A DNA stretch of 64,000 nucleotides from Pseudomonas prosekii (GCF_900105155.1 NZ_LT629762.1:620001-684000); one strand, 5' to 3'; positions 46,046 through 55,214 are shown, numbered from the stretch's first letter. Numbers and translations are program-made. The notes: generated by a model not told the origin, from the sequence alone.

Positions 46046-46543
46046 TCACTCCTCCAAAAACAGTTTGACGCTTTCAGGCAGGTGCGAGCTGATGGCGTGG
46101 GTGAAACCGGCTGCGTCGGAAACCCCGTGCTCCTGGCGCCCATCGGCGCGCAGGATCATGTACGGGTGATCGGGCATCGGGGCGCCAGTGACAGCGTTCA
46201 CCAGTTTCAACTTGTCGGTAAAATTGACCGGCATCGGCACCAGGCCGGTAAACGGCGCCGTGACCACCGTATCGCCAATGATTACCGTGCCCGAGCCGCC
46301 GATCACCACATTACCGTGGCCGCCGGTGCTGTCGAGTGTTGCGGCGTTCAGGCCGTTGATGAATACCGTCGCCGATACGCCGCCGGTGATCGGGCTGCCG
46401 CATGCCGATTTGTCCGTCAGGCGCGCAGCCGCAAGGCCGTCGAAATTGACGTTGGGAGAACCGCTGGCGATGGGATTGGTGCCGTGACCCGGCAGTGGAC
46501 ACGCGGTGGGATCGGTGAGGCGGGCGGCGGGTTTTCCGCTCAT
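46046..46543 (-). CDS. PAAR-domain type VI spike-tip protein with C-terminal extension
   Basis: 165 residues from the ATG at 46543, preceded by AAGGAG. The first ~95 residues are a PAAR repeat domain (PAARLTDPTACPLPGHGTNPI, ATLDSTGGHGNVVIGGSGTVIIG), which caps the VgrG spike of the type VI secretion system. The remaining ~65 residues (KLVNAVTGAPMPDHPYMILRADGR) look like a transthyretin or Ig-like strand domain often placed after PAAR as an adaptor. It leads a three-gene unit PAAR-lipase-lipoprotein. No VgrG or sheath genes lie in this window, so this is an orphan cassette. A longer frame to 46666 was rejected. Confidence 0.88.
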   Translation of the reverse strand: MSGKPAARLTDPTACPLPGHGTNPIASGSPNVNFDGLAAARLTDKSACGSPITGGVSATVFINGLNAATLDSTGGHGNVVIGGSGTVIIGDTVVTAPFTGLVPMPVNFTDKLKLVNAVTGAPMPDHPYMILRADGRQEHGVSDAAGFTHAISSHLPESVKLFLEE

Positions 46544-46732
46544 GAACAAGCTCCTTGCAGGCTTTTCTGACAATCCATTGAACAAGCGCGCAAGGATGAG
46601 GGATGCCGCGAAGATGTTCAAATCTGAATGCAAAAAATGGCCGTCCGATAACGCCCATCTATCCATCCGAACAACCGATTACCGCGATGGCGGAACGCGG
46701 ATATCGCCCGCGCGACATTGAGTTTTCACACC

Positions 46733-47344
46733 TTAGCCACACGCGCCGAATTGCAGATCCTTGCCCATGCACACGCGCACTTCCGACAACTCTGGGCCGC
46801 TGCAAATAACCGCGATACCGTCCGCTGAAATGCCCGGATTACTTTCGCGAAACAGGTCGGAGATTTTCTGCGCAGGCAAGTAAACCGTGCCACTGAACGG
46901 CTGCAGTTTTTCCGGGATTTTCACCGCGCCAACCGCCTTGTCTGCCGCGTCCAGATAACCCGTGGCACCAAGACCGCTGCATGTTCCGTGCTTGGCCCAT
47001 TCGTGTTCAAGCAACTTTGGTGTCGGAAATAACGTCAGGCCGCGCTTTTGTTCAGCAGGTGACAATGCAACTTTTGGCGGGCACGACTCGGGCCAGCCGC
47101 CATTCGCGTATTGCGGCCACAACCCGTGAAGCACAAAACCGTAGCCTTTACCGGAACACTGCGAATCGTCTTTGTGGGTCAGGCAGAACGTTGGCGACCA
47201 GGACAGCGTCAGCAAGTAGTAATCAAACACCCCCGCCACTGACTCAGCCTGAGGTTTGCCATGTTGCGACGTCCGCGCCTGGCTCAGGCCAATCTGCCCG
47301 AACGTGATTGCCAACATGGCGACAACTGCATACAGCTTTTTCAT
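46733..47344 (-). CDS. RNase T2 family secreted ribonuclease
   Basis: 203 residues from the ATG at 47344. Signal peptide MKKLYAVVAMLAITFGQIGLSQA. Both active-site segments are present: CAS I as VLHGLWPQYA (His73) and CAS II as EHEWAKHGTC (His114, Glu115, Lys118, His119). It has several cysteines for disulphides, consistent with a periplasmic or secreted RNase I. It is separated from the PAAR gene by 189 bp and has no sign of shared transcription, though proximity to an antibacterial cassette is notable. Confidence 0.94.
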   Translation of the reverse strand: MKKLYAVVAMLAITFGQIGLSQARTSQHGKPQAESVAGVFDYYLLTLSWSPTFCLTHKDDSQCSGKGYGFVLHGLWPQYANGGWPESCPPKVALSPAEQKRGLTLFPTPKLLEHEWAKHGTCSGLGATGYLDAADKAVGAVKIPEKLQPFSGTVYLPAQKISDLFRESNPGISADGIAVICSGPELSEVRVCMGKDLQFGACG

Positions 47345-47502
47345 AGACCCACTCCTTGGGAATAATGATGGTTTTGATCCTTGGCCGACGATCGACCACA
47401 GGGGTTTTTGCCATGTCGGTGTTTCAATCGCATGACGCAAGGCAAAACGTGGATTACCTTGGTAACGCTATGATCACACTTGGATCACAACAGGGAATCG
47501 AC

Positions 47503-47988
47503 ATGAGCAAGGCAGAAGAACTCGCCGCAAAACTGAAAGAAACCCGGCACACCGACGCGGACGCGACCACCGCTACCGATCAGGCGATCGACAGTTGGCC
47601 CGGCCAAGTGTACGAAATGTATCACCAGATCGAAGCCTGGCTGAAGCCTCTGCTTGAAGCCGGCCTGAGCATGCGGCGCAATCCTACGCACGTGTTTGAA
47701 CGTCATCTCAACGGCGCAACTTATGCTTATTCGATCGACCAACTGGTGATTGAAGGTAATCACCACAACATTACGTTCGTGCCGATTGTGCGGTTCACCG
47801 CCGACGGTCAGGGTCGTGTCGAAATTCATTTGAAGGACAAGGAAATCCCTCTGCTGAGAACAGTTGACGAACACGGCGGGTCGCATTGGTGGCTGCAATC
47901 GATCGAACAAACCGGGCAACAGACTGATGCGGTTGCGCTGACGGAAGTGAACTTGCTTTCGGTAGTGCAAGAAGGCTTGGAGCTCTAA
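47503..47988 (+). CDS. Conserved hypothetical cytoplasmic protein
   Basis: 161 residues from the ATG at 47503 (MSKAEELAAKLKETRH) with CAGGGA 7 nt before it. No signal or membrane segment. The N-terminal helix is charged; the remainder looks like an alternating strand-rich domain (HNITFVPIVRFTADGQGRVEIHLKD). No family recognised. The longer frame to 47356 runs through probable promoter DNA of the RNase gene and was rejected. It is followed by a compact REP palindrome at 48008. Confidence 0.7.
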   Translation: MSKAEELAAKLKETRHTDADATTATDQAIDSWPGQVYEMYHQIEAWLKPLLEAGLSMRRNPTHVFERHLNGATYAYSIDQLVIEGNHHNITFVPIVRFTADGQGRVEIHLKDKEIPLLRTVDEHGGSHWWLQSIEQTGQQTDAVALTEVNLLSVVQEGLEL

Positions 47989-48005
47989 GCCCGAACGCTC
48001 TTCAA

Positions 48006-48035
48006 TGCAGGAGCGAGCCTGCTCGCTCCCACAAG
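48006..48035. repeat. Compact REP palindrome
   Basis: GGAGCGAGC and GCTCGCTCC flank CT, a perfect hairpin between the convergent hypothetical gene and the L,D-transpeptidase. It could also act as a bidirectional transcription stop. Confidence 0.75.
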
Positions 48036-48037
48036 GT

Positions 48038-49771
48038 TTAGTGGGTGTTCTGCCCTACTGCTGCTTGCAAATCCAGAGGCGGTAACTTCGCTGGCAAGTT
48101 CAGCGCCTTCAGCACTGGATTGTCGTAGCCATACACATCCGGCTTGAATGCCACGCGGCCATTGCTGCCCATATCCACCGTCCAATAGGCCAACAACACC
48201 GGCACTTTCACCGGGAGTCGAATATTTTCCGTCCGGCCATTGGCCAATTGCTTTTGAATACCGGCACTGCTCCAGCGCACCGGGTCATTGAACAGCAACT
48301 CAACCAACTGCAACGGGTTTTCTACCCGAATACAGCCCGAACTGGTGGCGCGAACATTCTTCGCAAACAGCTCGCGGTGCGGGGTGTCGTGCAAGTAGAT
48401 CGCGTAATCATTGGGGAAGCGGATAACCACTTGGCCTAACGAGTTTTCCGGCCCGGCGTCCTGGCGCAAAGTGATGCCGCGCGGGTTGCTCCAATCGATG
48501 GTCGATGGGTCCAGCAAGTTACCTTCCCGATCCAGCGGCCGAATCCGATTGGCACTGAGGTAGTTCGGGTTGTTCAGAATTTTCGGCAACACGTCTTCTT
48601 TCAGAATCGTCGGCGGAACGGTCCAGGTCGGGTTGAACGTGACGTAAGTAATTTCAGCCTGGAAGATCGGCGTACTTCGATACGGCTTGCCTACCTGAAC
48701 CCGTGAACGCCAGATGGGTTGACCATCGCGATACAGCGCCACTTTGTACCCGGCAATATCAACGATTACAAAAGTGCCCTGCAGCTTGTACAGCAGCCAA
48801 CGCGCGCGCTCCATGTTGACCCTGACTTGATCGATACGCGCTTGTACCGGCACGTTCAACGCAGCGAGGGTGGCCGCCCCGGCAACACCGTCCGCGCCGA
48901 GATATTGTTCCGTTTGATACTTCTTCACCGCAGCGATAACCGCATCGTCGTACGTGTTGTTCTTGCTGGTTCTGGTGTCCAGATAACCGCCCGCTGCCAG
49001 ACGCGCTCGAAGTTGCGCAACGGCTGCGCCATCCATGCCTGGTTTGAGCGATTGCCCGTCAGTAACTTTCGGCCAACCACCGCGGTCACGAATCTGCCGC
49101 AACTGCGCCAATGCCTGACGCAGCCCTACATAAACCGCTTCTTGCGGCGGCGCCTCGGCAAACGCTCGGGCGACATCGTGAGTGTCCAGCGCGTTGAAGA
49201 AGTTGTTCACGTCATCCCGAGGATCGGCACCGGCAATGTCGAAATTCCAGTGCATGTCCAACCGCGCCGGATCAACTTTGCCGCGGCGTAATTGCAGTAA
49301 CGCCGTCAGGTAAGTGCGAGTCGCCGCAAGATCGAAAGCGGCTTGTTGCGCAGGTGTTGGCGCAGTGTTCTGCATCGACGCCTGCGCCATGACCAGATCG
49401 TTACTTCGAAAGTCCGCAGGCTCTAGTCCGTCGATTTGCGTATCGTCAAGGTTCTTCAACAACTGCGCTACATCGTCAGGATTAGTCCACGCCGCGCGAA
49501 ACTGGCGATGCGTATAGAAATCCAGGACTACACGGTTAACGTCGATGCGCTGATGCTTCGGCCGTGTTTGCAGCGGCGGGAACGCGGAAATCAGCGGCTC
49601 CAGCGTCGCGCGAATCTCTTGAGCGACGTTATCGTCCGGTATCGCCTCGATCATGCTGATCGGCGGATTTTGCCCCTCAATCGACGAAGTTTGCGCGTGC
49701 GCCGTGCCGCCGATCAGAAAGACCATAAAAAAGGCATGGCTTATGACGAATAACCTTGATAGTTGCCCCAT
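48038..49771 (-). CDS. L,D-transpeptidase, YcbB/LdtD type
   Basis: 577 residues. A signal peptide (to about residue 26, ending AHA) is followed by a scaffold domain, a peptidoglycan-binding-like region (LKPGMDGAAVAQLRARLAAGGYLD) and a YkuD catalytic domain with Cys480 in TSSGCIRVENP and the upstream His in LHDTPH. It forms 3-3 crosslinks in peptidoglycan. The architecture (N-terminal scaffold, PG-binding, YkuD) matches LdtD/YcbB. It diverges from another L,D-transpeptidase-like gene at 49849 across 77 bp. Confidence 0.93.
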   Translation of the reverse strand: MGQLSRLFVISHAFFMVFLIGGTAHAQTSSIEGQNPPISMIEAIPDDNVAQEIRATLEPLISAFPPLQTRPKHQRIDVNRVVLDFYTHRQFRAAWTNPDDVAQLLKNLDDTQIDGLEPADFRSNDLVMAQASMQNTAPTPAQQAAFDLAATRTYLTALLQLRRGKVDPARLDMHWNFDIAGADPRDDVNNFFNALDTHDVARAFAEAPPQEAVYVGLRQALAQLRQIRDRGGWPKVTDGQSLKPGMDGAAVAQLRARLAAGGYLDTRTSKNNTYDDAVIAAVKKYQTEQYLGADGVAGAATLAALNVPVQARIDQVRVNMERARWLLYKLQGTFVIVDIAGYKVALYRDGQPIWRSRVQVGKPYRSTPIFQAEITYVTFNPTWTVPPTILKEDVLPKILNNPNYLSANRIRPLDREGNLLDPSTIDWSNPRGITLRQDAGPENSLGQVVIRFPNDYAIYLHDTPHRELFAKNVRATSSGCIRVENPLQLVELLFNDPVRWSSAGIQKQLANGRTENIRLPVKVPVLLAYWTVDMGSNGRVAFKPDVYGYDNPVLKALNLPAKLPPLDLQAAVGQNTH

Positions 49772-49848
49772 GGATAATTCTTAATCTCCTGCGCTCAGCA
49801 CATGGCGTCTGCACTGCTAAACTCGAAATAACTTGATGAGACATCTCT

Positions 49849-50553
49849 ATGGCGCTAAACCGCTTTGGCTTTCTATGCTCGGTCCTGCTGTTGGCGGCAA
49901 CGTCAATACCAGCAGCCTACGCCGATTCTCTCGCCGCCGCCCTCGCCAAAGCGGCCCCTGGCGCTAACGCAAAAGTCATTGGCCTGGCCGTACGCGCCTC
50001 CCAATGCAGCATCGCCCGAGGCGCCGCGCCAGTCCAGCGACTCGCCGTCATCGACTATTCATTGCCTTCGACCGAACAACGCCTTTGGGTGTTCGATTTA
50101 AAGAAGCGCAAGTTGCTCTTTCATGAACTCGTCGCCCATGGCCGCAACAGCGGCGAAAACATGGCAGTTAAGTTCTCCAATCAGAACGAAAGCTTCGCCA
50201 CCAGCCTTGGCTTATACCGCACCCAATCGAGCTACGTCGGACAAAACGGCTACTCGTTGCGCATGGAAGGCCTGGAACCTGGCTTCAATGACAACGCGTT
50301 CGACCGCGCAATCGTGATTCACGGTGCGCCGTACGTCAGCCCAGTGCTGGCCCGCGCCAATGGTCGTATCGGCCGAAGCCTGGGTTGCCCGGCAGTGCGA
50401 CCGGCGATTGCTCATCGGTTGATTGACTCGATGAAGGGCGGGCAATTGCTGTTTTCGTATTATCCGGATCAGCGTTGGTTGAAGACGTCTTCCTTTGTCA
50501 ATTGCGGCAGTTCGACGGTAGCCGACGCGTCCGGGCCATCGACGACTCGTTAA
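49849..50553 (+). CDS. Murein L,D-transpeptidase catalytic domain protein (YkuD_2 type)
   Basis: 234 residues with an N-terminal signal peptide (to about residue 25, AYA). The YkuD_2 catalytic pieces His158 (VIHGAPYVS) and Cys180 (GRSLGCPAVRP) are present. It has no peptidoglycan-binding domain. Its substrate is not settled in the family. It is divergent from the LdtD-like gene, with a shared 77-bp promoter region. It ends 95 bp before dusA. Confidence 0.88.
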   Translation: MALNRFGFLCSVLLLAATSIPAAYADSLAAALAKAAPGANAKVIGLAVRASQCSIARGAAPVQRLAVIDYSLPSTEQRLWVFDLKKRKLLFHELVAHGRNSGENMAVKFSNQNESFATSLGLYRTQSSYVGQNGYSLRMEGLEPGFNDNAFDRAIVIHGAPYVSPVLARANGRIGRSLGCPAVRPAIAHRLIDSMKGGQLLFSYYPDQRWLKTSSFVNCGSSTVADASGPSTTR

Positions 50554-50648
50554 GCGTGTTGAGGATGTCGCTGAACAGAGCCCCCGCTTCAGCGACTCAA
50601 TCCTGATAAACTGCGCGCCTCTCAGCCATACCCCAATCCCAGATCCCA

Positions 50649-51644
50649 ATGCACCCAATCACCGCCACGCCCGCCCCGCTGTCACGACGTTTTTCCGTTG
50701 CGCCGATGATGGATTGGACCGATAGACATTGCCGTTTTTTCCTACGACTGCTGTCGAAGAATGCCTTGCTCTACACCGAAATGGTCACCACTGGCGCGCT
50801 CCTCAATGGCGACCACGAGCGCTTCCTGCGGCACAACGAAGCCGAACACCCACTTGCGTTGCAACTGGGCGGCAGCGTGCCTCTCGACTTGGCAGCCTGC
50901 GCGCGCATGGCTGAGGATCACGGCTACGACGAGGTCAATCTGAACGTCGGTTGCCCGAGTAATCGGGTGCAGAACAATATGATCGGCGCGGTGTTGATGG
51001 GGCATCCGCAGTTGGTCGCTGATTGTGTGAAGGCGATGCGTGATGCGGTGTCGATTCCGGTGACGGTGAAGCACCGCATCGGCATTAACGGCCGGGACAG
51101 CTACGAGCAGTTGTGTGATTTTGTTGGCACGGTTCGCGATGCCGGCTGCAGCAGTTTTACCGTGCATGCGCGAATTGCGATTCTGGAAGGCCTGTCGCCG
51201 AAGGAAAATCGCGACATTCCGCCCCTGCGCTATGACGTGGCGGCGCAGTTGAAAAAGGATTTCCCGGAGCTGGAGATTATTCTCAACGGCGGAATCAAGA
51301 CCCTGGAAGCCTGCCACGAGCACTTGCAGACGTTCGACGGCGTGATGCTCGGCCGCGAGGCTTATCACAATCCTTACGTAATGGCCGAAGTGGATCAGCA
51401 GTTGTTCGGCAGCACGGCGCCGGTCATCACGCGCGCAGAGGCGCTGGCGCAATTGCGTCCTTATATTGCCGCGCACATTGAGGCCGGCGGTTCGATGCAC
51501 CACATCACTCGCCATGTGTTGGGCCTGGGCACCGGGTTCCCGGGGGCGCGCAAGTTTCGCCAGTTGTTGTCAGTGGATATTCACAAGGCCAAGGAGCCTT
51601 TGGCGTTGCTGGATCAAGCGGCAGAGTTGCTTGAGGGGCGTTAA
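50649..51644 (+). CDS. dusA: tRNA-dihydrouridine(20/20a) synthase DusA
   Basis: 331 residues. Reduces U20 and U20a in the tRNA D-loop using FMN and NADPH. The catalytic Cys102 is in VGCPSNRVQ. N-terminal FSVAPMMDWTDRHCRFF and C-terminal HHITRHVLGLGTGFPGARKFRQ are DusA-specific. It is the second Dus gene in the window (dusC at 27693). It is followed by tal after 178 bp, the usual Pseudomonas order. Confidence 0.96.
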   Translation: MHPITATPAPLSRRFSVAPMMDWTDRHCRFFLRLLSKNALLYTEMVTTGALLNGDHERFLRHNEAEHPLALQLGGSVPLDLAACARMAEDHGYDEVNLNVGCPSNRVQNNMIGAVLMGHPQLVADCVKAMRDAVSIPVTVKHRIGINGRDSYEQLCDFVGTVRDAGCSSFTVHARIAILEGLSPKENRDIPPLRYDVAAQLKKDFPELEIILNGGIKTLEACHEHLQTFDGVMLGREAYHNPYVMAEVDQQLFGSTAPVITRAEALAQLRPYIAAHIEAGGSMHHITRHVLGLGTGFPGARKFRQLLSVDIHKAKEPLALLDQAAELLEGR

Positions 51645-51822
51645 CCGTCAGTTGACTTGAACCTGTGCGCCGATTTGGCATCGTATTTACCGATACCGCG
51701 CCTCGCCATTCAAACAGCCGTTTCCCGGTTGTTGCCGCTGGGCCCTTCGATACGCACGTACGCCCTTGAGTGGCTGTCAGCGCTCGGGTAATGTCATCAG
51801 ACCCATAGGACAGAGCACGCCC

Positions 51823-52749
51823 ATGACTTCCAAGCTGGAACAACTTAAACAAATGACTACCGTCGTTGCCGACACTGGCGACTTCGAAGCAATCGCTCGC
51901 GTTAAACCCGTGGACGCTACCACCAACCCTTCCCTGCTGCTGAAGGCTGCGGCCATCACCGGTTATGCCGAGTTGCTGAACGCTTGCGTTCACGACTGCA
52001 AGGGTGATGTAGGCCTGGCCAGCGACCGTTTTGGTGTCGCTGTCGGCAAAGAAATCCTCAACGTGGTACCGGGGCGCATTTCCACCGAAGTGGACGCGCG
52101 TCTTTCGTTCGACACTGACGCCGTATTAAAGCGCGCGCACCGTTTGATCGAACTGTACGACAAGGCCGGCGTTGGTCGTGACCGCGTACTGATCAAGATC
52201 GCCTCGACCTGGGAAGGCATCCGCGCCGCCGAAATTCTGGAGAAGGAAGGCATCCAGACCAACCTGACCCTGCTGTTCTCCTTCGCCCAGGCAGCCGCTT
52301 GCGCTGACGCCGGGGTGTTCCTGATTTCGCCGTTCGTGGGTCGCATCTACGACTGGTACAAGAAGGCCAACGGCAACGACTACACCGGCGCGGATGATCC
52401 GGGCGTGCAGTCGGTAACGCGCATCTACAACTACTACAAGGCCAACGACTACAAAACCGTCGTGATGGGCGCGAGCTTCCGTAACCTCAATCAGATCGAG
52501 CAGTTGGCCGGTTGCGACCGCTTGACCATCAGCCCTGACCTGCTGGAGAAACTGGCGGCGGACAACGGCAAGCTTGAGCGTAAATTGGCGCCAGGTCATG
52601 CCGGTGAAGCGCGTCTGAGCCTGAATGAAGCGCAGTTCCGTTGGTTGTCCAACGAAGATGCGATGGCTACCGAGAAACTGGCCGAGGGCATACGTCAGTT
52701 TGCCCGCGATCAGGAAAAGCTTGAGGCGTTGCTGCAAGCCAAGCTGTGA
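51823..52749 (+). CDS. tal: Transaldolase
   Basis: 308 residues from the ATG at 51823. Transfers dihydroxyacetone between sugar phosphates in the pentose-phosphate pathway. Schiff-base Lys125 is in [11 protein letters not shown], the N-terminal [12 protein letters not shown] and the RIYDWYKK segment are typical of the TalB subgroup. The longer frame to 51766 has no ribosome site. A terminator follows at 52767. Confidence 0.96.
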   Translation: MTSKLEQLKQMTTVVADTGDFEAIARVKPVDATTNPSLLLKAAAITGYAELLNACVHDCKGDVGLASDRFGVAVGKEILNVVPGRISTEVDARLSFDTDAVLKRAHRLIELYDKAGVGRDRVLIKIASTWEGIRAAEILEKEGIQTNLTLLFSFAQAAACADAGVFLISPFVGRIYDWYKKANGNDYTGADDPGVQSVTRIYNYYKANDYKTVVMGASFRNLNQIEQLAGCDRLTISPDLLEKLAADNGKLERKLAPGHAGEARLSLNEAQFRWLSNEDAMATEKLAEGIRQFARDQEKLEALLQAKL

Positions 52750-52766
52750 TCTAGTTCAGCGCCATA

Positions 52767-52803
52767 CAAAAAGGGCGAAACCTTACGGGTTCGCCCTTTT
52801 TTG
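52767..52803 (+). terminator. Terminator after tal
   Basis: Stem AAAAAGGGCGAA / TTCGCCCTTTTTT with a 10-nt loop. Confidence 0.9.
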
Positions 52804-52837
52804 TGTGTTCGTGGTGTGATTGGCGGTCTTGAGGACG

Positions 52838-52865
52838 CCTTCGCGAGCAAGCTCGGCTCCTACAG
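52838..52865. repeat. Single REP sequence
   Basis: GCCTTCGCGAGCAAGCTCGGCTCC, one arm only, between tal and rssC. Confidence 0.7.
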
Positions 52866-52913
52866 GATTTGGGTCGAACACCGTAAGGGGTCGACGACTC
52901 ATCGATTTCGGAA

Positions 52914-53396
52914 TCAGTGACGCTCTAAAGCATTCACCAGATCATGAAACGCCTCACGATTGGAGTCGTTCAACCCCATCAGAATCTTGTGCGCTTCCAG
53001 CACTTTGATCCGCACGATTTCTTCGGACTGATCCTGATCCGGCAAATCGTCCAGGCACTCAGGGCACGGCACAGGGTGGTCAACGATGTTGAACACTTGC
53101 TCGAAGCCCATGGACTGCAGCAGACGGGTGATGTCTTCGTGGGTGGTGACGACGGTCGGCAGCAGTCCGACCTTTTGCCGCGACAGGATCGACAGTTTGG
53201 CCAGCAGGCCCAACGTGGTGCTGTCGATGCTGCGGGTTTCGGTCAGGTCGATCACGATCGCGTTGAAGTTCAACGCCGTGAAGATCCGCTCAATAGTCGC
53301 ATCCAACGCCGAACACAGGGTCAGGCGAACTTCACCGACGAACTTCAGGACGAAGGTGCCGTCCTGCTCGGCGAACTGGATTCTACCGGTACTCAT
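52914..53396 (-). CDS. rssC: STAS anti-sigma-factor antagonist RssC
   Basis: 160 residues. A STAS domain occupies about residues 5-105 with the conserved phosphorylation site DSTTLG (Ser59). A C-terminal tail carries CPECLDDLPDQDQSEE. Its ATG shares one base with the rssB stop (TAATG), so the two are translationally coupled. It is probably the substrate of the RssB phosphatase and acts in a partner switch that sets RpoS (sigma-S) level in Pseudomonas; this role is known for the family, not proved here. The name RssC follows the Pseudomonas rssB neighbour. Confidence 0.85.
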   Translation of the reverse strand: MSTGRIQFAEQDGTFVLKFVGEVRLTLCSALDATIERIFTALNFNAIVIDLTETRSIDSTTLGLLAKLSILSRQKVGLLPTVVTTHEDITRLLQSMGFEQVFNIVDHPVPCPECLDDLPDQDQSEEIVRIKVLEAHKILMGLNDSNREAFHDLVNALERH

Positions 53397-54577
53397 TAAA
53401 GATTCCTGCTCAACACCAACAGGGCGATATCATCCGGCATCTCCCCTAGCGTGGCCAATCCAAAAACCTGCCGCAACCCATCCAGGGTGCCGCCCGCAGC
53501 CTTGACCCGTTGGGGCAACGCTGCTTCTTTCTCTTTGAGCGTAGGTTCTGGCAAGAGGTCCAGAATACCGTCAGACATCAGCGTCAGGCTGAACGTCGGC
53601 GGCAACTCCATTACGTGATCTTCGTAGGTGGCTTCATTGAAGAGGCCGACCGGCAGACCCCGCCCTTCCAGATAACGAACACTGTCTGGCGTGTACAACA
53701 CAGGCAACGGCAAATGACCGCCGATGCTATAGGTCAACAAACCTGTCTCCTCGTCGATGACACCACCGACCATTGTGACGTGTTTGCCCAGCTTACAACT
53801 GATCAGGCCTCGGTTGATATGACCAAGTACCTCTGAAGGCTTGAATTCAGGCAACGTGCCGTTGCGCTTGGATTCGAACAGCAAGCGCGTGGTCATGAAC
53901 TTCAGCAGCACGGTAACGAAGGCTGAAGAGGCGCCGTGACCGGAAACGTCCGCCAGGTAAAACGCGACCCGGCGCTCATCGACTCGGAAGTAGTCGACGA
54001 AATCACCCGACAGGTACAGCGACGGAATGATCTGGTGCGCAAACTGGAACTCGTCGATGGTCCAGGGACTGACCGGCAGCATGTTCATCTGCACCTGGCG
54101 ACCGGCGTTCTGGTCTTCCTGGAGCAGGTTCAGGCTGGCTTCGAGTTCGCGGTTGGCTCGTTCAAGCTTGTCGCGATAGCGCTGGTTTTCCAGCATCAGG
54201 CGCGCGCGATCCAGGGCTCGACGTACAGAATGCTCGAGCACTGCCAGATCTTCGAGAGGCTTGATCAGGTAATCCGCCGCGCCCAGGCGCAACGCCTCGA
54301 CCGCGTCGTTCATCACGCCGGCACCCGACACCACGATGACCGGCGTCTGCGGCGACAGCTCGGTGACCTGGCGAATGAGTTCGAGTCCGCCCATCTGCGG
54401 CATGCGCAGATCGCAGATGACCAAGTCGGGCTTGTCTTGCTCGAATACCTGAAGACCCTGTTGACCATTGCTGGCCTGCAGGACGCTGAAACCACTGTCG
54501 TCCAAATAGGCGGCGAGGCTCGCGCGCACTACTTCGTCATCATCGATTATCAGCAGCGTGGCACTGGTTTTTGGCAT
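53396..54577 (-). CDS. rssB: Response regulator with PP2C phosphatase domain, RssB
   Basis: 393 residues from the ATG at 54577. An N-terminal receiver domain has the phosphoacceptor Asp56 (VICDLRMPQMGGLEL) and Lys in LIKPLEDL. A coiled linker (about 135-190) leads to a SpoIIE/PP2C-like domain with intact metal-site acids in GDFVDYF, LADVSGHG and PDDIALLV. RssB in E. coli delivers RpoS to ClpXP and its PP2C-like domain is inactive; here the metal-binding acids remain, so it should dephosphorylate RssC. The upstream frame to 54763 is not protein-like. Confidence 0.88.
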   Translation of the reverse strand: MPKTSATLLIIDDDEVVRASLAAYLDDSGFSVLQASNGQQGLQVFEQDKPDLVICDLRMPQMGGLELIRQVTELSPQTPVIVVSGAGVMNDAVEALRLGAADYLIKPLEDLAVLEHSVRRALDRARLMLENQRYRDKLERANRELEASLNLLQEDQNAGRQVQMNMLPVSPWTIDEFQFAHQIIPSLYLSGDFVDYFRVDERRVAFYLADVSGHGASSAFVTVLLKFMTTRLLFESKRNGTLPEFKPSEVLGHINRGLISCKLGKHVTMVGGVIDEETGLLTYSIGGHLPLPVLYTPDSVRYLEGRGLPVGLFNEATYEDHVMELPPTFSLTLMSDGILDLLPEPTLKEKEAALPQRVKAAGGTLDGLRQVFGLATLGEMPDDIALLVLSRNL

Positions 54578-54853
54578 GTGGGCAAACGGCGCCAGAATTA
54601 GGTTGGCGTAGCAGGCAGGGGATTTAACCCGGCTCTCACTACTGGATTCGCTTTCTAGCCTCTCTGTTGCACTGTTTTCGAGCGTTCGCCCTACAGACAA
54701 GTCCACCAGAGGTGCCCTTCTAAGGCGCAGACGGTACTCCCATCCGCGGGGCGTTTCAAGCACACGCCGATGGTCGCTTGACGTCTTTACTTCTCAAATC
54801 ACCGGGAGTTATAAGAACAGGCTAAACCGTAACCCAATGGAAGGATCGAGCCC

Positions 54854-55153
54854 ATGAGTCAAACCGATCGGGACTACAGCGAAAAGCGCGATTTCATCCG
54901 CATGCGAGTCGATGCCGATGTGTCGCTGATTCACGAGGGCGATGAGGTGCCAGCCGTCTGCATCGACCTTTCCAGCAGTGGCATACAGGTGGAGGCGCCC
55001 CGCCTGTTAAAGGTCGGCGACCGGCTGAGCGTGCGAATCGATTCCGATCACGCGGCGCTGACCGGCCTTGAAGCCGACACCGAAGTGGTATGGGTCAAGG
55101 CGCAGGACGGCGGCAGTCAGAAACTCGGCCTTACAATCTTGAAGATGAAATAA
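54854..55153 (+). CDS. PilZ-domain c-di-GMP-binding protein
   Basis: 99 residues, a stand-alone PilZ domain. The c-di-GMP contacts RDFIR (RxxxR, residues 12-16) and DLSSSG (D/NxSxxG) are both present. A good ribosome site (GAAGGATCGAG) precedes the ATG. It is divergent from rssB across 276 bp; that gap holds no gene. Its position beside rssB and mlaA is as in other pseudomonads. Target unknown. Confidence 0.92.
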   Translation: MSQTDRDYSEKRDFIRMRVDADVSLIHEGDEVPAVCIDLSSSGIQVEAPRLLKVGDRLSVRIDSDHAALTGLEADTEVVWVKAQDGGSQKLGLTILKMK

Positions 55154-55168
55154 GCCCGAAGCACAAAT

Positions 55169-55198
55169 GAAGAAGGCGGCCAATTGGCCGCCTTCTTC
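55169..55198. terminator. Bidirectional terminator between PilZ gene and mlaA
   Basis: Perfect stem GAAGAAGGCGGCC / GGCCGCCTTCTTC with an AATT loop, between convergent genes. Confidence 0.85.
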
Positions 55199-55214
55199 GT
55201 TTTAACGCACAGAA

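Noticed and set aside
46733..47344. RNase T2 gene considered as a second toxin of the PAAR cassette
   Set aside because: It has a Sec signal peptide, normal GC content and its own 189-bp upstream gap, so it fits a housekeeping periplasmic RNase; the link to type VI secretion is not supported.
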